Under the pieces are notes generated by a model. That model worked only from the letters and a program-made list of their open reading frames with translations, was not told the origin of the DNA and did not search any database. The position numbers and the translations under genes were made by a program. From Massilia eurypsychrophila (GTDB taxonomy: Bacteria; Pseudomonadota; Gammaproteobacteria; Burkholderiales; Burkholderiaceae_D), in assembly GCF_002760655.1 (NCBI RefSeq), contig NZ_PDOC01000014.1, positions 1 to 64,000 of the forward strand: 64,000 bases of DNA. Direction: 5' to 3'. Of this stretch, positions 26,613-36,155 are shown piece after piece; the first letter of the stretch is position 1; each line of letters begins with the position of its first letter.

Positions 26613-27053
26613 TCAGCGTTTGTAAAAGGCCTTGCGAGCCGCGAATTCGTCCACCTGCTTCTGGTCACGCTTGTTCTCGATGCGCAGCGTTTCGGCGGCG
26701 GCGCGTTCGGACAGCGTGCGGTACGACAGGCGCTTCCTCTCGCTCGTTTGCCAGCTGGTCTTCTCCACCGCGCTCTTGTGGTGCGCGTGCTTGGTTACCT
26801 CGCGCTGGCCGTTGATGGCGTTGTCAAGCTTGCCCAGGAAAGCGACAAAATTACGGTACGCCATCGGTGTGATCCCGGCCACCTGGGCCGCGTCGAGTCG
26901 CATCGCATAATCGTCGCGGTAGCCAAGCAGCATGGTCAGCTTCGCTTCGCACTCCTCGGCCGCCTTCAGCGCCGCACCGAGCCGCTTGGCCGCCGCGTCG
27001 CACTCGCGCTGGGCCAGGTCGATCAGGGTGTCGAGTGCGGAGAGGCTTGCCAT
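26613..27053 (-). CDS. fliJ: Flagellar export chaperone FliJ
   Basis: The 146-residue protein is almost wholly alpha-helical and would form the two-stranded coiled coil typical of FliJ: ALDTLIDLAQRECDAAAKRL at the start, then AAEECEAKLTMLLGYRDDYA, and a charged C-terminal helix. FliJ sits in the pore of the FliI hexamer and links it to FlhA. Sequence conservation is low in this family; assignment rests on the coiled coil, the length and the position between fliI and fliK. Confidence 0.9.
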   Translation of the reverse strand: MASLSALDTLIDLAQRECDAAAKRLGAALKAAEECEAKLTMLLGYRDDYAMRLDAAQVAGITPMAYRNFVAFLGKLDNAINGQREVTKHAHHKSAVEKTSWQTSERKRLSYRTLSERAAAETLRIENKRDQKQVDEFAARKAFYKR

Positions 27054-27088
27054 AGTGAAAGATTATAGTCGGCCTGGCACCGCCGCCA

Positions 27089-28489
27089 TCACTCAAACAG
27101 AGCGGTAAGTTGGGTCAAGCTCTCCTGCATGTCGACCTTGTCCGGGATCTCCTGGCACAGAAAGGCTTCGATGCGGTCGTGCAGCGCGATGGCCTGGTCG
27201 AGCACCGGGTCGCTGCCGGGCGCGTAGGCGCCCACGCTGATCAGGTCGCGCGAGCGCTGGTAGCGCGAATACAGCTGCTTGAGACGGCGCGCCGCGTGCT
27301 GGTGCGGCGTCGACGTGATGCCGTGCATGGCGCGGCTGATCGACTGCTCGATGTCGATCGCCGGGTAGTGGCCCGCTTCGGCCAGGTGGCGGTCGAGCAC
27401 GATGTGGCCGTCCAAAATACCGCGCGCGGCGTCGGCGATCGGATCCTGCTGGTCGTCGCCCTCCGACAGCACGGTGTAGAACGCGGTGATCGAACCGCCG
27501 CCCTCGAGGCCATTGCCGGCCCGTTCGACCAGCACCGGCAGCTTGGCAAACACCGACGGCGGATAGCCCTTGGTGGCGGGCGGCTCGCCGATCGCCAGCG
27601 CGATTTCGCGCTGCGCCATCGCGTAGCGGGTCAGCGAATCCATGATCAGGAGGACGCTCTTGCCCTCGTCGCGAAAGTGTTCGGCGATCGCGGTGGCGTA
27701 GGCGGCGCCCTGCAGCCGCATCAGCGGCGGGCTGTCGGCGGGCGCCGCCACCACGGCCGAACGCGCGCGCCCGACGGGACCCAGAATCTGCTCGATGAAT
27801 TCCTTCACCTCGCGGCCTCGTTCGCCGATCAGGCCGACGACGATGACGTCGGCGGTGGTGTAGCGCGCGATCATCCCCAGCAGCACCGACTTGCCGACGC
27901 CGGTGCCGGCGAACAGACCAAGGCGCTGGCCGCGGCCGACGGTGAGCATTGAGTTGATGGCCCGCACGCCGACGTCGAGCGTTTCGGTGATCGGCGCGCG
28001 GTCGAGCGGATTGACCGGGCGCGCGCTGATCGGCGCCATGTGCTGGGCGCCCAGTGGACCCAGGCCGTCGAGCGGGCGGCCGGCGCCGTCGACCACGCGT
28101 CCGAGCAGGGCGTCACCGACCGGCAGGTGGCGCGCGCGGTCGCTTGGCCGGCGGCGCGGGTGCGCCACGCTGCCAGGTTTCGGCACCGAGGCCTCGATCG
28201 GGAACACGCGCGAGCCGGGCACGATGCCTTCGACATCGCTTTGCGGCATCAGGAACAGGCGGTCGCCGTCGAAGCCGACTACTTCGGCTTCGACGCGGAT
28301 GCCGTTGGCCATCGGGATGGTGCAGGCGCTGCCGACGGCCAGGCGCAGGCCGACGCATTCCATCACCAGGCCGGCGACGCGGGTGACGCGGCCCGACACC
28401 TGCATCGGTTCGACAAAGTCGAGCAGCGAATCGCAGTCGCGCAGGTAGGACTTCCAGCGCGCGGTGTGGCGGTCCGGCGGCACGCTCAC
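27089..28489 (-). CDS. fliI: Flagellum-specific export ATPase FliI
   Basis: The 466-residue ATPase is related to F1 beta. It starts at GTG 28489, overlapping the fliH stop. The Walker A GTGVGKS is at residues 195-201 with Lys200, followed by the [20 protein letters not shown] region, the Walker B strand [20 protein letters not shown] and [20 protein letters not shown]. It powers or primes export of flagellar proteins in complex with FliH and FliJ, both encoded next to it. Confidence 0.96.
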   Translation of the reverse strand: MSVPPDRHTARWKSYLRDCDSLLDFVEPMQVSGRVTRVAGLVMECVGLRLAVGSACTIPMANGIRVEAEVVGFDGDRLFLMPQSDVEGIVPGSRVFPIEASVPKPGSVAHPRRRPSDRARHLPVGDALLGRVVDGAGRPLDGLGPLGAQHMAPISARPVNPLDRAPITETLDVGVRAINSMLTVGRGQRLGLFAGTGVGKSVLLGMIARYTTADVIVVGLIGERGREVKEFIEQILGPVGRARSAVVAAPADSPPLMRLQGAAYATAIAEHFRDEGKSVLLIMDSLTRYAMAQREIALAIGEPPATKGYPPSVFAKLPVLVERAGNGLEGGGSITAFYTVLSEGDDQQDPIADAARGILDGHIVLDRHLAEAGHYPAIDIEQSISRAMHGITSTPHQHAARRLKQLYSRYQRSRDLISVGAYAPGSDPVLDQAIALHDRIEAFLCQEIPDKVDMQESLTQLTALFE

Positions 28490-29163
28490 GGGCCGAGCCA
28501 GTCGAGGTCTTTGCCCAGCGCGTGCGTCATGCGTTCCCAGCGCGTCGCCAGCTGGGCGTCGATCTGATTGGTGGCGGTATCGACTTTGCAGCCGCCGCGC
28601 GCGATGCTGGCGTCCTGCACCACGCGCCAGCCGCCCTTGTCGAGTTCTTCGCCGATTGCTTCGCGCACGATCGGCATGTCGGCGGGATTAAGCATCAGTA
28701 CCGCCGGCTGCTGCACCACCGGCAGGTATTCGATCGCCTCGCGCACCACCGGGATCACCAGTTCGGGCTTGATCTCCAGCGCGCTGCGCAGCATGCCCTT
28801 GGCCAGGTGCAGCGCCAGGTCCAGCACATCGGCGGCGATGGTCTCGGCGGCGGCGGCCAGCGCGCCGCTGAATTCGAGCGCGATCGCCTGCAGGTGTTCG
28901 AGTTCGCGCGCAGCTTCGGCGCGCCCGATCGCCAGGCCGTCGGCGTAGCCTGCGCCGTGGCCTTCTTCGTGGCCGGCGGCGCGCGCCTGCTCGCGGATGG
29001 CGGCCAGTTCCTCGTCGGACGGCAGCAACACGACCGGTTCGACCGGCGCGGCGGCGGCGCGCTTGGCCACCACGCTCGGACGGTCGTCGCCGAACGAGTT
29101 CATTTCCCAGCGCTGGTAAGCGGTTTGCATCTCTTTGGGCGTATCAGACAAACGAATCCTCAC
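28486..29163 (-). CDS. fliH: Flagellar export ATPase regulator FliH
   Basis: The 225-residue protein is taken from GTG 29163, which has GGAAAAG directly upstream and overlaps fliG by 20 bases; an ATG 11 codons later is the alternative. It has the Gly-containing helix of FliH ([20 protein letters not shown] with AxxxG steps), a long coiled middle and a C-terminal domain similar to the V/F-type ATPase E/delta stalk. It ties FliI to FliN at the C ring. Confidence 0.92.
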   Translation of the reverse strand: MRIRLSDTPKEMQTAYQRWEMNSFGDDRPSVVAKRAAAAPVEPVVLLPSDEELAAIREQARAAGHEEGHGAGYADGLAIGRAEAARELEHLQAIALEFSGALAAAAETIAADVLDLALHLAKGMLRSALEIKPELVIPVVREAIEYLPVVQQPAVLMLNPADMPIVREAIGEELDKGGWRVVQDASIARGGCKVDTATNQIDAQLATRWERMTHALGKDLDWLGP

Positions 29164-30139
29164 CTTTTCCGCCTAATACGATCTGGCCTTCGTCGGACAG
29201 GCGGCGCACGATCTGCAGGATCTGTTTTTGCTGCGCTTCGACTTCAGACAGGCGCACCGGGCCCTTCGATTCGAGGTCCTCGCGCATCATCTCGCCGGCG
29301 CGCTGGCTCATGTTGCGGAAGATCTTCTCGCGCAGGTCCTGCGAGGCGCCTTTCAGCGCGATGATCAGCATCTCCGACTGCACTTCGCGCAGCAGCAGCT
29401 GGATGCCGCGGTCGTCGATGTCGATGATGTTATCGAACACGAACATCTCGTCCATGATCTTCTGCGCCATGTCGTTGTCGTAGTTCTTGATGTTGTCCAT
29501 GACCGAGCCTTCCTGCTCGCCGCTCATGAAGTTGAGGATTTCGGCCGCCGCGCGCACGCCGCCGAGCGACGACTTCTTGATGTTCTCGTTACCCGACAAC
29601 AGCTTGGTGAGCACGTCGTTCAGTTCGCGCAGCGCGGCCGGCTGCACGCCATCCAATGTGGCGATGCGCAGCACCACGTCGTTGCGCAGGCGGTCGGTGA
29701 AATTGCCGAGGATTTCGCAGGCCTGGTCGCGCTCGAGGTGGACCAGGATGGTGGCGATAATCTGCGGGTGCTCGTTGCGGATCAGCTCCGACACGGACGA
29801 CGCGTCCATCCACTTCAGGCTCTCGATGCCGGAAGCGTCCTTGCCGCCCAGGATACGCGACAGCAGCACCGACGCCTTGTCGTCGCCGAGCGCTTTGGTC
29901 AGCACCTGGCGGATGTATTCGTCCGAATCGAGGCCGACGGTCGAATTGAGTTCGGTCTGCGCGCGAAACGCGTCGAGCACGGTGACCACCTGTTCGTGCT
30001 GCACGCTCTTCATCGTCGCCATCGCCGCGCCCAGTTTCAGCACTTCGCGCGGGCCGAGGAACTTCATCACTTCCGCAGCTTCCGTCTCGCCGATGGCGAG
30101 CATCAGGATGGCAGCCTTCTGGATGCCGTTATCATTCAT
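29144..30139 (-). CDS. fliG: Flagellar motor switch protein FliG
   Basis: The 331-residue rotor protein has the N-terminal FliF-binding part (KAAILMLAIGETEAAEVMKF). The middle domain carries the EHPQ motif in LIRNEHPQIIATILVHLERD (about residue 126). The C-terminal torque domain has the charged ridge residues in FVFDNIIDIDDRGIQLLLRE and the MSQRAGEMMREDLESKGPVR region. It touches MotC at the stator. It overlaps fliF by 8 bases. Confidence 0.97.
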   Translation of the reverse strand: MNDNGIQKAAILMLAIGETEAAEVMKFLGPREVLKLGAAMATMKSVQHEQVVTVLDAFRAQTELNSTVGLDSDEYIRQVLTKALGDDKASVLLSRILGGKDASGIESLKWMDASSVSELIRNEHPQIIATILVHLERDQACEILGNFTDRLRNDVVLRIATLDGVQPAALRELNDVLTKLLSGNENIKKSSLGGVRAAAEILNFMSGEQEGSVMDNIKNYDNDMAQKIMDEMFVFDNIIDIDDRGIQLLLREVQSEMLIIALKGASQDLREKIFRNMSQRAGEMMREDLESKGPVRLSEVEAQQKQILQIVRRLSDEGQIVLGGKGEDSFV

Positions 30140-31802
30140 TTGCGCCTACCCATGCCTTGACGACGTTGGCCACCACCCGCGGATCTTCGTGGGCCAGCTT
30201 TTTCGCCATGTTTAAATTTTCGCGGTAGCCAGCCACCTGCTGCGACACTTCCGCGCTTTGTTCGGCGCGCTCGGCTTCTTCCTCGACTTCTTCGATACTT
30301 GGCTTGACCGGCGCCGGCGGCAGGTCGGTGATCTGGTCGAACTTGCGCATCACCGGGCGCAGCATCGGGCGCAGCAGGCGGAAGTACAGGAACAGCAGCA
30401 GCAGCCCGGCGGCGAGGTACTTCAGCGCCTGGCGTCCGATCTCCTGCAGCTCGGGATCGCGCCACCACGCCAGCGCCTCGGCCGGCGCGACCGGCTTGTC
30501 GACGCCGTCGAACGGCGCGTTGGTCACGTTGAGGGTGTCGCCGCGCTCCTTCGAGAAACCCATTGCCTCCTTGACGAGGTCATTGATCTGCGCCACTTCG
30601 GCGGTGGTGAGCGCCTTGATGGTGACCTTGCCGGTCTTGGCGTCGACGATGCGGCGGTAGTTCACCACCACGCCGACCGACAGGCGCTTGATGCCGCCCA
30701 TCGGGCGCTGCTCGAAGCGCACTGTCTTGTCCACTTCGTAATTGGTGGTGCTGTCCTTGCGGCTGGGGCCAGCGCCGGCCGCGGGCGCGCCCGGGGCGGG
30801 AGCGCCGCCGGTGATCGGCGCGGTGGCCACGCCCGGCGGCTGGTTCGACAGCGCGCCCGGCACGCCGCCGGCGGTGGCGCCTGGCGTGGCAGCTTCCGAC
30901 GACTGCTGGCTGCGGATGGCTGACGCGGCCGGCGGCGAATTGGGCTTGTAGATTTCGGCGGCGGTGTCGACCTGCGCGAAGTCGACGTCGGCGGTCGCTT
31001 CGGCGCGCACGTTGCCCTGGCCGACCAGCGGCACGATCAGCGACTCGACCTGCTTGACGATGCCCTGCTGGATCTGCATGACATATTTGAGCTGGTTCGG
31101 ATCGAGGTTCTTGGCGCCGGCCGGCTTCGAGGTATCCGACAGCAGGTTGCCGGCCTGGTCGACGACAGTGACGTTCGACGGCGGCAGTTCCGGCACGCTG
31201 GAGGCGACCAGGTGGACGATCGCGCTGACCTGGGCGGCATCGATGACGCGGCCGGTCTGCAGGTTGAGCAGCACCGAGGCGGTCGGCTTTTGCTGGTCGC
31301 GCACGAACACGGTCGGTTTCGGCAGCGCCAGGTGGACGCGGGCGGCGCTGACGGCGGCCAGCGACTGGATCGAGCGCGCCAGTTCGCCTTCGAGCGAGCG
31401 CTGGTAGTTGACCTGTTCGAGGAACTGCGACACGCCCAGCTTCTGGTTTTCCATCAGCTCGAAGCCGACGTTGCCGCCTTTCGGCAGGCCCTGCGCGGCC
31501 AGCTTGAGGCGGATGTCGTGGACCTGGCTGGCCGGCACCAGGATCGCGGCGCCGCCTTCGGAAAATTTGTACTTGACTGCCATCTGGTCGAGCGAGGCGG
31601 TGATGGCGCCGCCGTCGCGGTCGGTGAAGTTGGCAAACAGGACACGGTATTCCGGCTGCTGGCTCCACATCCACACAGCCGCCATGACTGCCAGCACGAC
31701 CGCCGCACCGACGCCGAGCACGATGTTGCGTCCAAACGAAGTCTGGAGGAACGTCTGTTGCCCGGGTGGGTCGAGGACCAGGTTTTCCGCTGCTGCTGCC
31801 AT
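30132..31802 (-). CDS. fliF: Flagellar MS-ring protein FliF
   Basis: The product is 556 residues from ATG 31802; a TTG nine codons earlier is possible. Membrane helices lie near residues 26-46 (NIVLGVGAAVVLAVMAAVWM) and near 440-460 (YLAAGLLLLFLYFRLLRPML). Between them are the periplasmic ring-building domains: VLFANFTDRDGGAITASLDQ, then NYQRSLEGELARSIQSLAAV and ARVHLALPKPTVFVRDQQKP. The cytoplasmic C-terminus (VANVVKAWV) binds FliG. It heads fliFGHIJK and is divergent from fliE. Confidence 0.96.
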   Translation of the reverse strand: MAAAAENLVLDPPGQQTFLQTSFGRNIVLGVGAAVVLAVMAAVWMWSQQPEYRVLFANFTDRDGGAITASLDQMAVKYKFSEGGAAILVPASQVHDIRLKLAAQGLPKGGNVGFELMENQKLGVSQFLEQVNYQRSLEGELARSIQSLAAVSAARVHLALPKPTVFVRDQQKPTASVLLNLQTGRVIDAAQVSAIVHLVASSVPELPPSNVTVVDQAGNLLSDTSKPAGAKNLDPNQLKYVMQIQQGIVKQVESLIVPLVGQGNVRAEATADVDFAQVDTAAEIYKPNSPPAASAIRSQQSSEAATPGATAGGVPGALSNQPPGVATAPITGGAPAPGAPAAGAGPSRKDSTTNYEVDKTVRFEQRPMGGIKRLSVGVVVNYRRIVDAKTGKVTIKALTTAEVAQINDLVKEAMGFSKERGDTLNVTNAPFDGVDKPVAPAEALAWWRDPELQEIGRQALKYLAAGLLLLFLYFRLLRPMLRPVMRKFDQITDLPPAPVKPSIEEVEEEAERAEQSAEVSQQVAGYRENLNMAKKLAHEDPRVVANVVKAWVGANE

Positions 31803-32035
31803 GTTGATTTCCGAGAGCGACACGCCCAATGTGTGAATTCTTCCCGCACCTTGAACAAGGAATGGGGCTTAACCACAATTATGGGGTTGCCGCACCACAG
31901 TCAATCGCTGAAACAGAGCGTGGTTTGCGGCCTTGCTCCACGGGAATACGTCTGCACGCGGTGCTATTGTGACAGCCTGAGTCCGCTTGTACGCACATTG
32001 TACCTGCGCGCGGGCCGGCATAACAGGAGGCAGCA

Positions 32036-32383
32036 ATGAATGTAGGCGGAATCGACAGTGGGCGCATCGAAGCGATGATGGCCCAACTCAAGGCGGCGGC
32101 GACCAAGCCGACCGGCGCGCCGGTGGCCCCGGTTGGCGCGGGCGAGACGCCGGCGGCGAAGGTCAACTTCTCCGACGCGCTGAAGTCGTCGCTCGAGCAG
32201 GTCAGCGGCGCGCAGCTCAAGTCCGAGGAACTGGGCCACAAGTTCGCCATGGGCGACGATTCGGTCAGCTTGTCGGACGTGATGATCTCGATGCAAAAGG
32301 CCAGCATTGGCTTTCAGGCGACGGTCCAGGTGCGCAACAAGATGGTGTCGGCGTACCACGAGATGATGAATATGCAGGTGTAA
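32036..32383 (+). CDS. fliE: Flagellar hook-basal body adaptor FliE
   Basis: The 115-residue protein joins the MS ring to the proximal rod. The C-terminal half carries SDVMISMQKASIGFQATVQV and ends RNKMVSAYHEMMNMQV, as expected. The N-terminal part is Ala/Pro-rich. The ribosome site AGGAGG is ideal. It is transcribed alone and away from fliF; the shared 233-base region 31803-32035 contains no site that I can assign with confidence. Confidence 0.95.
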   Translation: MNVGGIDSGRIEAMMAQLKAAATKPTGAPVAPVGAGETPAAKVNFSDALKSSLEQVSGAQLKSEELGHKFAMGDDSVSLSDVMISMQKASIGFQATVQVRNKMVSAYHEMMNMQV

Positions 32384-32415
32384 TCCGCGGTCTTCTGTGC
32401 CGCCCGCTTAAGCTG

Positions 32416-33303
32416 TCATTCCCGTTCCGGCCGCAGTTGGCCGTCAACGCAGGTAACCGACATGCCGCCAACTTCAATCCGGTCGACGTCGATGGCGATG
32501 CGGATCAACCCGGCGCGGCCGACCGCCATTCCCTGTGAGGCGACAAAGCGCGCGCCGAAACGCTCGATCTGGCCCGTTGCCCGAATAAACGCCGCCATGC
32601 AGCCGTTTCCGCTGCCGCAAACCGGATCTTCGTCGATGCCGCTTGCCGGCGCGAACGCGCGCACCTCCACCTGCGCCGCTGCGCCCGTTGCGTGAGCGCC
32701 AAAAATGAGGACGCCGGTCGCGCGCGCTTTGGTATCCTGGATTTTCAGGCGCGCGAAATCAGGCTGGCAAGCCAGCACGGCCTGCGCATCCGTCAACTGC
32801 GCGACAATCCAGCGGGCGCCAACATCGACCAGTTGCGGCGGGGCGTCGCGCGATACGGCGCAACCGAGGTTCGCTTCCAGGTCGCGCGTTTCAGCTTCGG
32901 TCAGCGGCGTCAACTCCGGCTTTGGCAGTTCGAACGAAATCCAGCGGCCGCCAGCGGCGTCGGATTCCACGCGCAGCGGTATCAGCCCCTTGGCACATTG
33001 CTGCACCAGTACGCCGTCGCGCGCTTCGATCAGCCCGGCCTCCAGCAGCGCGTGCGCCGTGCCGATCGTCGGATGGCCCGCGAACGGCAATTCGGATGCG
33101 GGCGTGAAGATGCGCACGCGGTAGTCGGCGGCGGACGAACTGGCCGGCAGCACGAACGCGGTCTCCGACAGGTTGGTCCAGTTGGCGATCTGCTGCATCT
33201 GCTCGCCGGTGAGGCCGTCGGCCTTGAGGACCACGGCCAGCGGATTGCCCTTGAAAGGGACGGCGGTGAAGACATCGACTTGCTTGAATGGGATACTGTG
33301 CAT
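32416..33303 (-). CDS. PhzF-family isomerase
   Basis: The 295-residue protein has the duplicated diaminopimelate-epimerase fold of the PhzF family. The N-terminal motif FKQVDVFTAVPFKGNPLAVV, the catalytic-type Glu47 in NLSETAFVLP, and YRVRIFTPASELPFAGHPTI are clear. The second half has the matching DPVCGSGNGCMAAFIR near residue 225. PhzF itself isomerises a phenazine precursor, but most relatives have unknown substrates and no phenazine genes are present here, so only the fold and isomerase class are supported. A 20-codon remnant of a second phzF-like gene lies at 34601-34660. Confidence 0.85.
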   Translation of the reverse strand: MHSIPFKQVDVFTAVPFKGNPLAVVLKADGLTGEQMQQIANWTNLSETAFVLPASSSAADYRVRIFTPASELPFAGHPTIGTAHALLEAGLIEARDGVLVQQCAKGLIPLRVESDAAGGRWISFELPKPELTPLTEAETRDLEANLGCAVSRDAPPQLVDVGARWIVAQLTDAQAVLACQPDFARLKIQDTKARATGVLIFGAHATGAAAQVEVRAFAPASGIDEDPVCGSGNGCMAAFIRATGQIERFGARFVASQGMAVGRAGLIRIAIDVDRIEVGGMSVTCVDGQLRPERE

Positions 33304-33447
33304 CGACTGGCCTTGGGCTGAATGTGGGGATCAAAATCTATAAACAATATAGCGCAAGCGAGCGGGCATATGCATCCATCTTGAAGTGACATTTTTCGGC
33401 GCTGATGTAAATATCCAAAAAAATCATCAACCTGAGGGAGAAACTGA

Positions 33448-34521
33448 GTGTCGCGCCTATTTTGCTTGCTTGTGTCGATGGCGCTATCCAGCCTGGCTGC
33501 CGCGCAGGGTTATCAGCTCGATTTCAGTCCCAGTGCGCTCAAAGGTCCTGCCACGGGGACACCGAATGAGGTGCTGGTACTGGCCACGCCGCACCTGTCG
33601 CAACTGCCGGCTTCCTTCGACGCTACCAACTTGCAGCTGCTGAACGACCGGCTGGCGAGCTGGAAGCCGCAGGCGATCGCGATCGAAGCGCTGTCCGGGA
33701 TGCAGTGCGATTTTCTGCGCCGTTTTCCGCATCGCTACAAGGAATCCATCGCCTCCTATTGTTGGGACCTGGCGCCGGCGCCTGCGGCTACCGGGCTCGA
33801 TGTCCCGGCGGCCGCGGCGCAAGCCGAGCAGCTGCTTGCCGCCTGGCCTGCAGCACCGAGCGCGTCCCAGCGCAGGCACCTGGCAGCCGTGTTCCTCGCT
33901 GGCGGTGAGCGGGCACCGGCCGTCGTCCAGTGGCTGCGGCTGCCGGAAAGCGAACGGCAAGCCGGCGACGGCCTCGATGCGACGCTGGTCGAACAACTGC
34001 GCACGCTGGAGGGCAAGCGTGACGAAAGCTACCAGATCGCCGCGCGGCTGGCGGCGCGCTTGGGCCACGAACGGGTCTATGCGATGGACGATCAATCCGC
34101 CGACTCGATAAGTACCGACCGAAAAGCGTATGGCGAAGCAGTCATGAAGGCATGGGACAACCCTGCGACGAAAAAGCGCATGCGCGCAAATGAAGAGCTG
34201 AACAAACGGCTTGGCACGCCCGACGATGTGCTGGCGATGTACCGGGCGCACAACGGGCCGGGTGTGGGCCGGCTGGTGTTCGACAGCGATTTCGGCGCGG
34301 CGCTCAACGAGCCGTCGCCGCAGCGCTTCGGCCGCAACTATGTCGGCTACTGGGAAACACGCAATCTGCGCATGGTGGCGAACATCCGCGACGTGTTGAC
34401 GGCGCGGCCTGGCAGCCGCTTGCTGGTAGTCGTCGGGGCCTCGCACAAGGCTTACTTTGACGCTTACCTGCATCAAATGCATGATGTATGCCTTGCCGAT
34501 GTAGCGGCGTTGCTGCGCTAA
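33448..34521 (+). CDS. Secreted DUF5694-like protein
   Basis: The 357-residue product starts at GTG 33448 with GAGGGAG upstream. Residues 1-18 are a signal peptide (ending LAAA). The body has LVLATPHLSQLP near residue 35, WKPQAIAIEAL near 75 and, at the end, RLLVVVGASHKAYFDAYLHQ. This pattern of a histidine after a beta-strand, a strand ending in a glutamate, and a C-terminal GxSHK resembles DUF5694 and the wider TraB/GumN group, some members of which may be peptidases or haem-binding proteins. No function is known and the family call is from memory of the motifs. A palindromic repeat starts 5 bases after the stop. Confidence 0.6.
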   Translation: MSRLFCLLVSMALSSLAAAQGYQLDFSPSALKGPATGTPNEVLVLATPHLSQLPASFDATNLQLLNDRLASWKPQAIAIEALSGMQCDFLRRFPHRYKESIASYCWDLAPAPAATGLDVPAAAAQAEQLLAAWPAAPSASQRRHLAAVFLAGGERAPAVVQWLRLPESERQAGDGLDATLVEQLRTLEGKRDESYQIAARLAARLGHERVYAMDDQSADSISTDRKAYGEAVMKAWDNPATKKRMRANEELNKRLGTPDDVLAMYRAHNGPGVGRLVFDSDFGAALNEPSPQRFGRNYVGYWETRNLRMVANIRDVLTARPGSRLLVVVGASHKAYFDAYLHQMHDVCLADVAALLR

Positions 34522-34526
34522 AAGCT

Positions 34527-34588
34527 GGTGTCAGGTCTGACATTCGGACATTTCAAAAACGAAATGTCCGAATGTCAGACCTGACACC
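34527..34588. repeat. Palindromic repeat, copy 2 (28-bp perfect arms)
   Basis: Bases 34527-34554 and 34561-34588 are exact inverted complements around the loop AAAAAC. The outer 26 bases of each arm are identical to copy 1 at 5825-5886, nearly 29 kb away, while the loops differ. It follows a stop codon by 5 bases. The right end continues into two direct copies of GACACCGGCATCG (34583-34595, 34596-34608), the second of which runs into the phzF remnant. Confidence 0.85.
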
Positions 34589-34600
34589 GGCATCGGACAC

Positions 34601-34660
34601 CGGCATCGGATGGACGGCGAAGGGCAACTCGGCGGCCGGCGTGAAGATGCGAACGCGAAC
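34601..34660 (-). pseudogene. Remnant of a second phzF-like gene (20 codons)
   Basis: On the minus strand these 60 bases read, without a gap, VRVRIFTPAAELPFAVHPMP. The intact PhzF protein at 32416-33303 has YRVRIFTPASELPFAGHPTI at the corresponding place. The match stops abruptly on both sides, and there is no start, stop or further PhzF sequence nearby. It directly adjoins the palindromic repeat, so a gene was probably lost by deletion or insertion at this spot. Confidence 0.7.
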
Positions 34661-34782
34661 AAGGCGCTAGAATAGATGGCTTTGCGGCGACGCAATCGCA
34701 GTTCGCGCGGGCGCGCCGGTGCGGCTTGCGGCATCGGGACGGCGCAACGCTTGCCCGCCCATTTCCACTATTTTCCGACTCA

Positions 34783-36144
34783 ATGATCCAACAATCCCAT
34801 CAAAACACGCTCGAGCGCGGTCTGAGCAACCGTCACATCCAGCTGATCGCGCTGGGCGGCGCGGTCGGTACCGGACTGTTCCTGGGCGTCGCCCAAACGA
34901 TCAAGCTCGCCGGGCCATCGGTCATCCTCGGTTACGCGATTGCCGGCCTGATGGCCTTCTTAATCATGCGCCAGCTGAGCGAGATGGTGGTCGATGAGCC
35001 GGTCGCCGGCTCGTTCAGCCACTTCGCCAACCGCTACTGGGGCCCGTTCGCCGGCTTTGCATCCGGCTGGAATTACTGGATCCTGTACGTGCTCGTCAGC
35101 ATGGCCGAACTGACGGCCGTCGGCATCTACATCCAGTATTGGTGGCCCGGCGTGCCGATGTGGGCCTCTGCACTGGGCTTCTTCGTGCTGATTAACTGTA
35201 TCAATCTGCTGCACGTGAAACTGTTCGGCGAGATGGAATTCTGGTTTGCCATCATCAAGGTGGCGGCGATCGTCGGCATGATCGGTTTCGGCAGCTACTT
35301 GCTGCTAAGCGGTACCGGCGGACCGCAGGCCAGCGTCGCCAACCTGTGGCAGCTGGGCGGTTTTTTCCCGCATGGCGTCGGCGGCATGGTCATGGCGATG
35401 GCCATCATCATGTTCTCGTTCGGCGGCCTGGAATTGGTCGGCATTACCGCCGCCGAAGCACAGTCGCCGCAACAGACTATTCCGAAGGCGACCAACCAGG
35501 TCGTGTACCGCATCCTCATTTTCTATGTCGGCGCGCTGTCGGTGCTGCTGTCGCTGTATCCGTGGAGCCAGGTCCAGCAAGGCGGCAGCCCGTTCGTGCT
35601 GATTTTCCAGGCGCTCGACAACGGGTGGGTGGCATCCGCGCTCAACATGGTGGTGCTAACGGCGGCGCTGTCGGTGTACAACAGCTGCGTCTACAGCAAT
35701 AGCCGCATGCTGCTCGGCCTGGCGCTGCAGGGCCACGCGCCGCGCAAGCTGGCGCACCTCAACGCGCGCGGGATCCCGCTGCATGCGCTGGGCGTGTCGG
35801 CGGCGGCCACCGCCTTCGGCGTCGTGGTGAACTATGTCATGCCGGAGAAAGCGTTCGAGATATTGATGATGCTGGTTGTGGCGGCCTTGATGATCAACTG
35901 GGCAACCATCAGCATCACGCATCTTAAATTCAGCAAGAGCAAGCAGTTGGCAGGTCAGACCACCACATTTCCGAGCTGGGGCAAGCCTTGGACTAACTAC
36001 CTGTGCCTGGCGTTCATGGCGGGGATCGTGGTGATCATGTTGCTGACGCCGTCGATGCGGATCGCCGTGGCCATGATGCCGGCATGGGTCGTTGTGCTTG
36101 CCGCGTGCTACTGGATCAAGCAGCGCAACGCCATTCGCGTTTAG
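34783..36144 (+). CDS. Amino acid permease (AroP/PheP/ProY-type APC transporter)
   Basis: The product is 453 residues from ATG 34783; the frame is open 19 codons further but without family sequence. It is an inner-membrane APC transporter of the amino acid transporter (AAT) group with about twelve membrane helices. The start is typical: LERGLSNRHIQLIALGGAVG, then TGLFLGVAQTIKLAGPSVIL, with the GAVGTGLFLG unwound helix that binds the amino group. MFSFGGLELVGITAAEAQSP and the VYSNSRMLLGLALQGHAPRK loop are also characteristic. It probably imports an aromatic or neutral amino acid by proton symport; the exact substrate cannot be read from the sequence. It converges on nasA with 11 bases between. 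Confidence 0.85.
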   Translation: MIQQSHQNTLERGLSNRHIQLIALGGAVGTGLFLGVAQTIKLAGPSVILGYAIAGLMAFLIMRQLSEMVVDEPVAGSFSHFANRYWGPFAGFASGWNYWILYVLVSMAELTAVGIYIQYWWPGVPMWASALGFFVLINCINLLHVKLFGEMEFWFAIIKVAAIVGMIGFGSYLLLSGTGGPQASVANLWQLGGFFPHGVGGMVMAMAIIMFSFGGLELVGITAAEAQSPQQTIPKATNQVVYRILIFYVGALSVLLSLYPWSQVQQGGSPFVLIFQALDNGWVASALNMVVLTAALSVYNSCVYSNSRMLLGLALQGHAPRKLAHLNARGIPLHALGVSAAATAFGVVVNYVMPEKAFEILMMLVVAALMINWATISITHLKFSKSKQLAGQTTTFPSWGKPWTNYLCLAFMAGIVVIMLLTPSMRIAVAMMPAWVVVLAACYWIKQRNAIRV

Positions 36145-36155
36145 CCTACGGTGAA

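Noticed and set aside
31803-32035. A possible sigma-54 site (TGGTTTGCGGCCTTGC) in the fliF-fliE divergent region.
   Set aside because: The distance between GG and GC is 11 rather than 10 bases and the -24 part is poor, so I did not call it.
32416-33303. PhzF as evidence for a phenazine biosynthesis cluster.
   Set aside because: No other phz gene is in the window and PhzF-like proteins without phenazine genes are widespread.
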